Source: JBOFCS01 sp051646185 (GTDB lineage Bacteria; Actinomycetota; Actinomycetes; Mycobacteriales; Mycobacteriaceae). Taken from it: 8,061 nt of DNA. Under the pieces are notes generated by a model. It was not told the origin of the DNA, ran no database searches, and saw only the letters and a program-made list of their open reading frames with translations. Positions 7,441 to 8,061 of the stretch are shown piece by piece. The position numbers and the translations under genes were made by a program. The stretch's first letter is position 1; each line of letters begins with the position of its first letter. The stretch is from NCBI GenBank assembly GCA_051646185.1, contig JBOFCS010000180.1, forward strand, positions 1 through 8,061. The letters are read 5' to 3'.

Positions 7441-8061
7441 TTAATTAGCGCCTTTGACTTTTTTATTTGCCCAGATTGCCAGTTGCTCCCGGCCAATCTT
7501 TGCGTTATGGCGGATATCAACAGGAAAAGAGGGATGGAATAAGAACGTATCAACATCGGCAGTATGGGAAAAGCGTGAGCCATGTTCTTGTAATGCTTCT
7601 AGTATCGCAGTTTGATTTTTATCTGGGGATGCTTCTACGCACAGTACTGGTTGCTGAGAGCCAAAAGTTCCGATGCCAACCAATGCAGTGCGGGTGACAC
7701 CTACCACTGTATTAAAAGTTTGTTCTACCTGAACGGTATACATAGGTCCGGAAGTTGTTTCAAGTCTTTGTGTTTTACGTCCACAAAACCATATTCGGCC
7801 TTGGTCATCGATCCAACCGAGATCGCCGGTACGGTGCCAGATACGATCATTGTCGATGATTTTTCCCAGAGCATTGGCTTCTTCCGGCCAATAGTATCGT
7901 GGGCTTACGTTGGGTCCGGATACAATAATTTCGCCAACCCCATCAGTGATTTTTAAGTCTTCATGCCATTGGGCAATGGGTAGATCAGTAATGGTGATTA
8001 TCCGGGCTTCAAGATCATCTACGGGTTGCCCCAAACAAGTACCGGCGCCGGTTTGCGAGCG
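7441..8061 (-). CDS. oleC: Beta-lactone synthetase, OleC/LstC-like (C-terminal part; N-terminus outside window)
   Basis: The visible 206 residues are the C-terminal part of an ANL-superfamily (acyl-CoA synthetase-like) enzyme of the OleC type, which uses ATP to convert a 2-alkyl-3-hydroxy acid into a beta-lactone. The reading frame is open to the window edge, beginning RSQTGAGTCLGQPVDDLEAR, so the TTG at 8034 is internal. OleC usually has about 540-570 residues, so some 350 are missing. Diagnostic stretches are IWHRTGDLGWIDDQGRIWF with the ribose-binding Asp, CGRKTQRLET, and the C-terminal FHPSFPVDIRHNAKIGREQL, which carries the adenylation Lys (codon 7498-7500). The RTGD motif alone fits any ANL ligase, but WFCGRK together with HPSFPVDIRHNAK is the OleC pattern. 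Some actinobacteria fuse OleB in front of OleC; the window cannot exclude that. The gene ends with TAA 3 bases before the small membrane protein. Confidence 0.88.
   Translation of the reverse strand, partial: RSQTGAGTCLGQPVDDLEARIITITDLPIAQWHEDLKITDGVGEIIVSGPNVSPRYYWPEEANALGKIIDNDRIWHRTGDLGWIDDQGRIWFCGRKTQRLETTSGPMYTVQVEQTFNTVVGVTRTALVGIGTFGSQQPVLCVEASPDKNQTAILEALQEHGSRFSHTADVDTFLFHPSFPVDIRHNAKIGREQLAIWANKKVKGAN

Larger units (their letters stand above)
255..8061 (-). other. Putative beta-lactone biosynthesis and export operon (lipstatin-like), upstream end outside window
   Basis: Six co-directional genes are packed with gaps of 3, -4, +34, -1 and -4 bases (oleC to small protein, to oleD, to NRPS, to formyltransferase, to MMPL). 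No terminator-like hairpin is visible at any junction. The order OleC, OleD, NRPS, formyltransferase matches lstC-lstD-lstE-lstF of the Streptomyces toxytricini lipstatin operon as I recall it, with a small membrane gene inserted and an MMPL exporter appended. The condensing enzymes (LstA/LstB or OleA) and the promoter should lie past position 8061. Recognition of the parts is strong; the product class is an inference from their combination. Confidence 0.82.

Noticed and set aside
8032..8034. TTG as the start codon of a 197-residue protein on the - strand.
   Set aside because: The frame continues open to the window edge and encodes the OleC-like segment RSQTGAGTC just before it, so this codon is an internal Leu.

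Overview
The window suggests a low-GC actinobacterium, possibly a Corynebacterium-like member of the Mycobacteriales. This rests on three things. The FtsK C-terminal domain closely resembles the mycobacterial/corynebacterial form. The exporter is of the MMPL family. Hand-counted 60-base lines range from about 28 to 53 % GC. The genus cannot be fixed from this window.

Layout: positions 1-249 (+ strand) hold the last 82 codons of ftsK, the chromosome-segregation DNA translocase. After a 5-base gap, everything else (255-8061, - strand) is one tightly packed six-gene operon that converges on ftsK and runs in from beyond the right edge. In transcription order it contains: (1) the C-terminal part of an OleC/LstC-type beta-lactone synthetase (7441-8061, cut by the window); (2) a 93-residue, probably three-helix membrane protein of unknown function (7156-7437); (3) an OleD/LstD-type NAD(P)-dependent reductase of the 3-beta-HSD/extended SDR family (6119-7159); (4) a single-module NRPS with condensation-like, adenylation and carrier domains (3076-6084); (5) a stand-alone formyltransferase (2372-3076); (6) an MMPL/RND lipid exporter (255-2375). 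The largest visible gap is 34 bases, and three junctions overlap by 1 or 4 bases, so co-transcription and translational coupling are likely.

How the genes may work together: OleC plus OleD, an amino-acid-activating NRPS and a formyltransferase is the logic of the lipstatin (lst) operon of Streptomyces toxytricini, where LstA/B condense two acyl chains, LstD reduces the keto group, LstC closes the beta-lactone, LstE attaches an amino acid ester and LstF formylates it. The best hypothesis is therefore that this operon makes an N-formyl-aminoacyl ester of a 2-alkyl beta-lactone (lipstatin/valilactone/panclicin type, a class known for lipase and esterase inhibition), which the MMPL protein exports. 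The thiolase genes (OleA or LstA/LstB type) should lie just beyond position 8061. The small membrane protein and the coupled MMPL gene are, as far as I know, not part of the described lipstatin operon.

No tRNA, rRNA, CRISPR, insertion sequence or convincing terminator was seen. There is no gene-free stretch longer than 34 bases. The operon promoter must lie outside the window.
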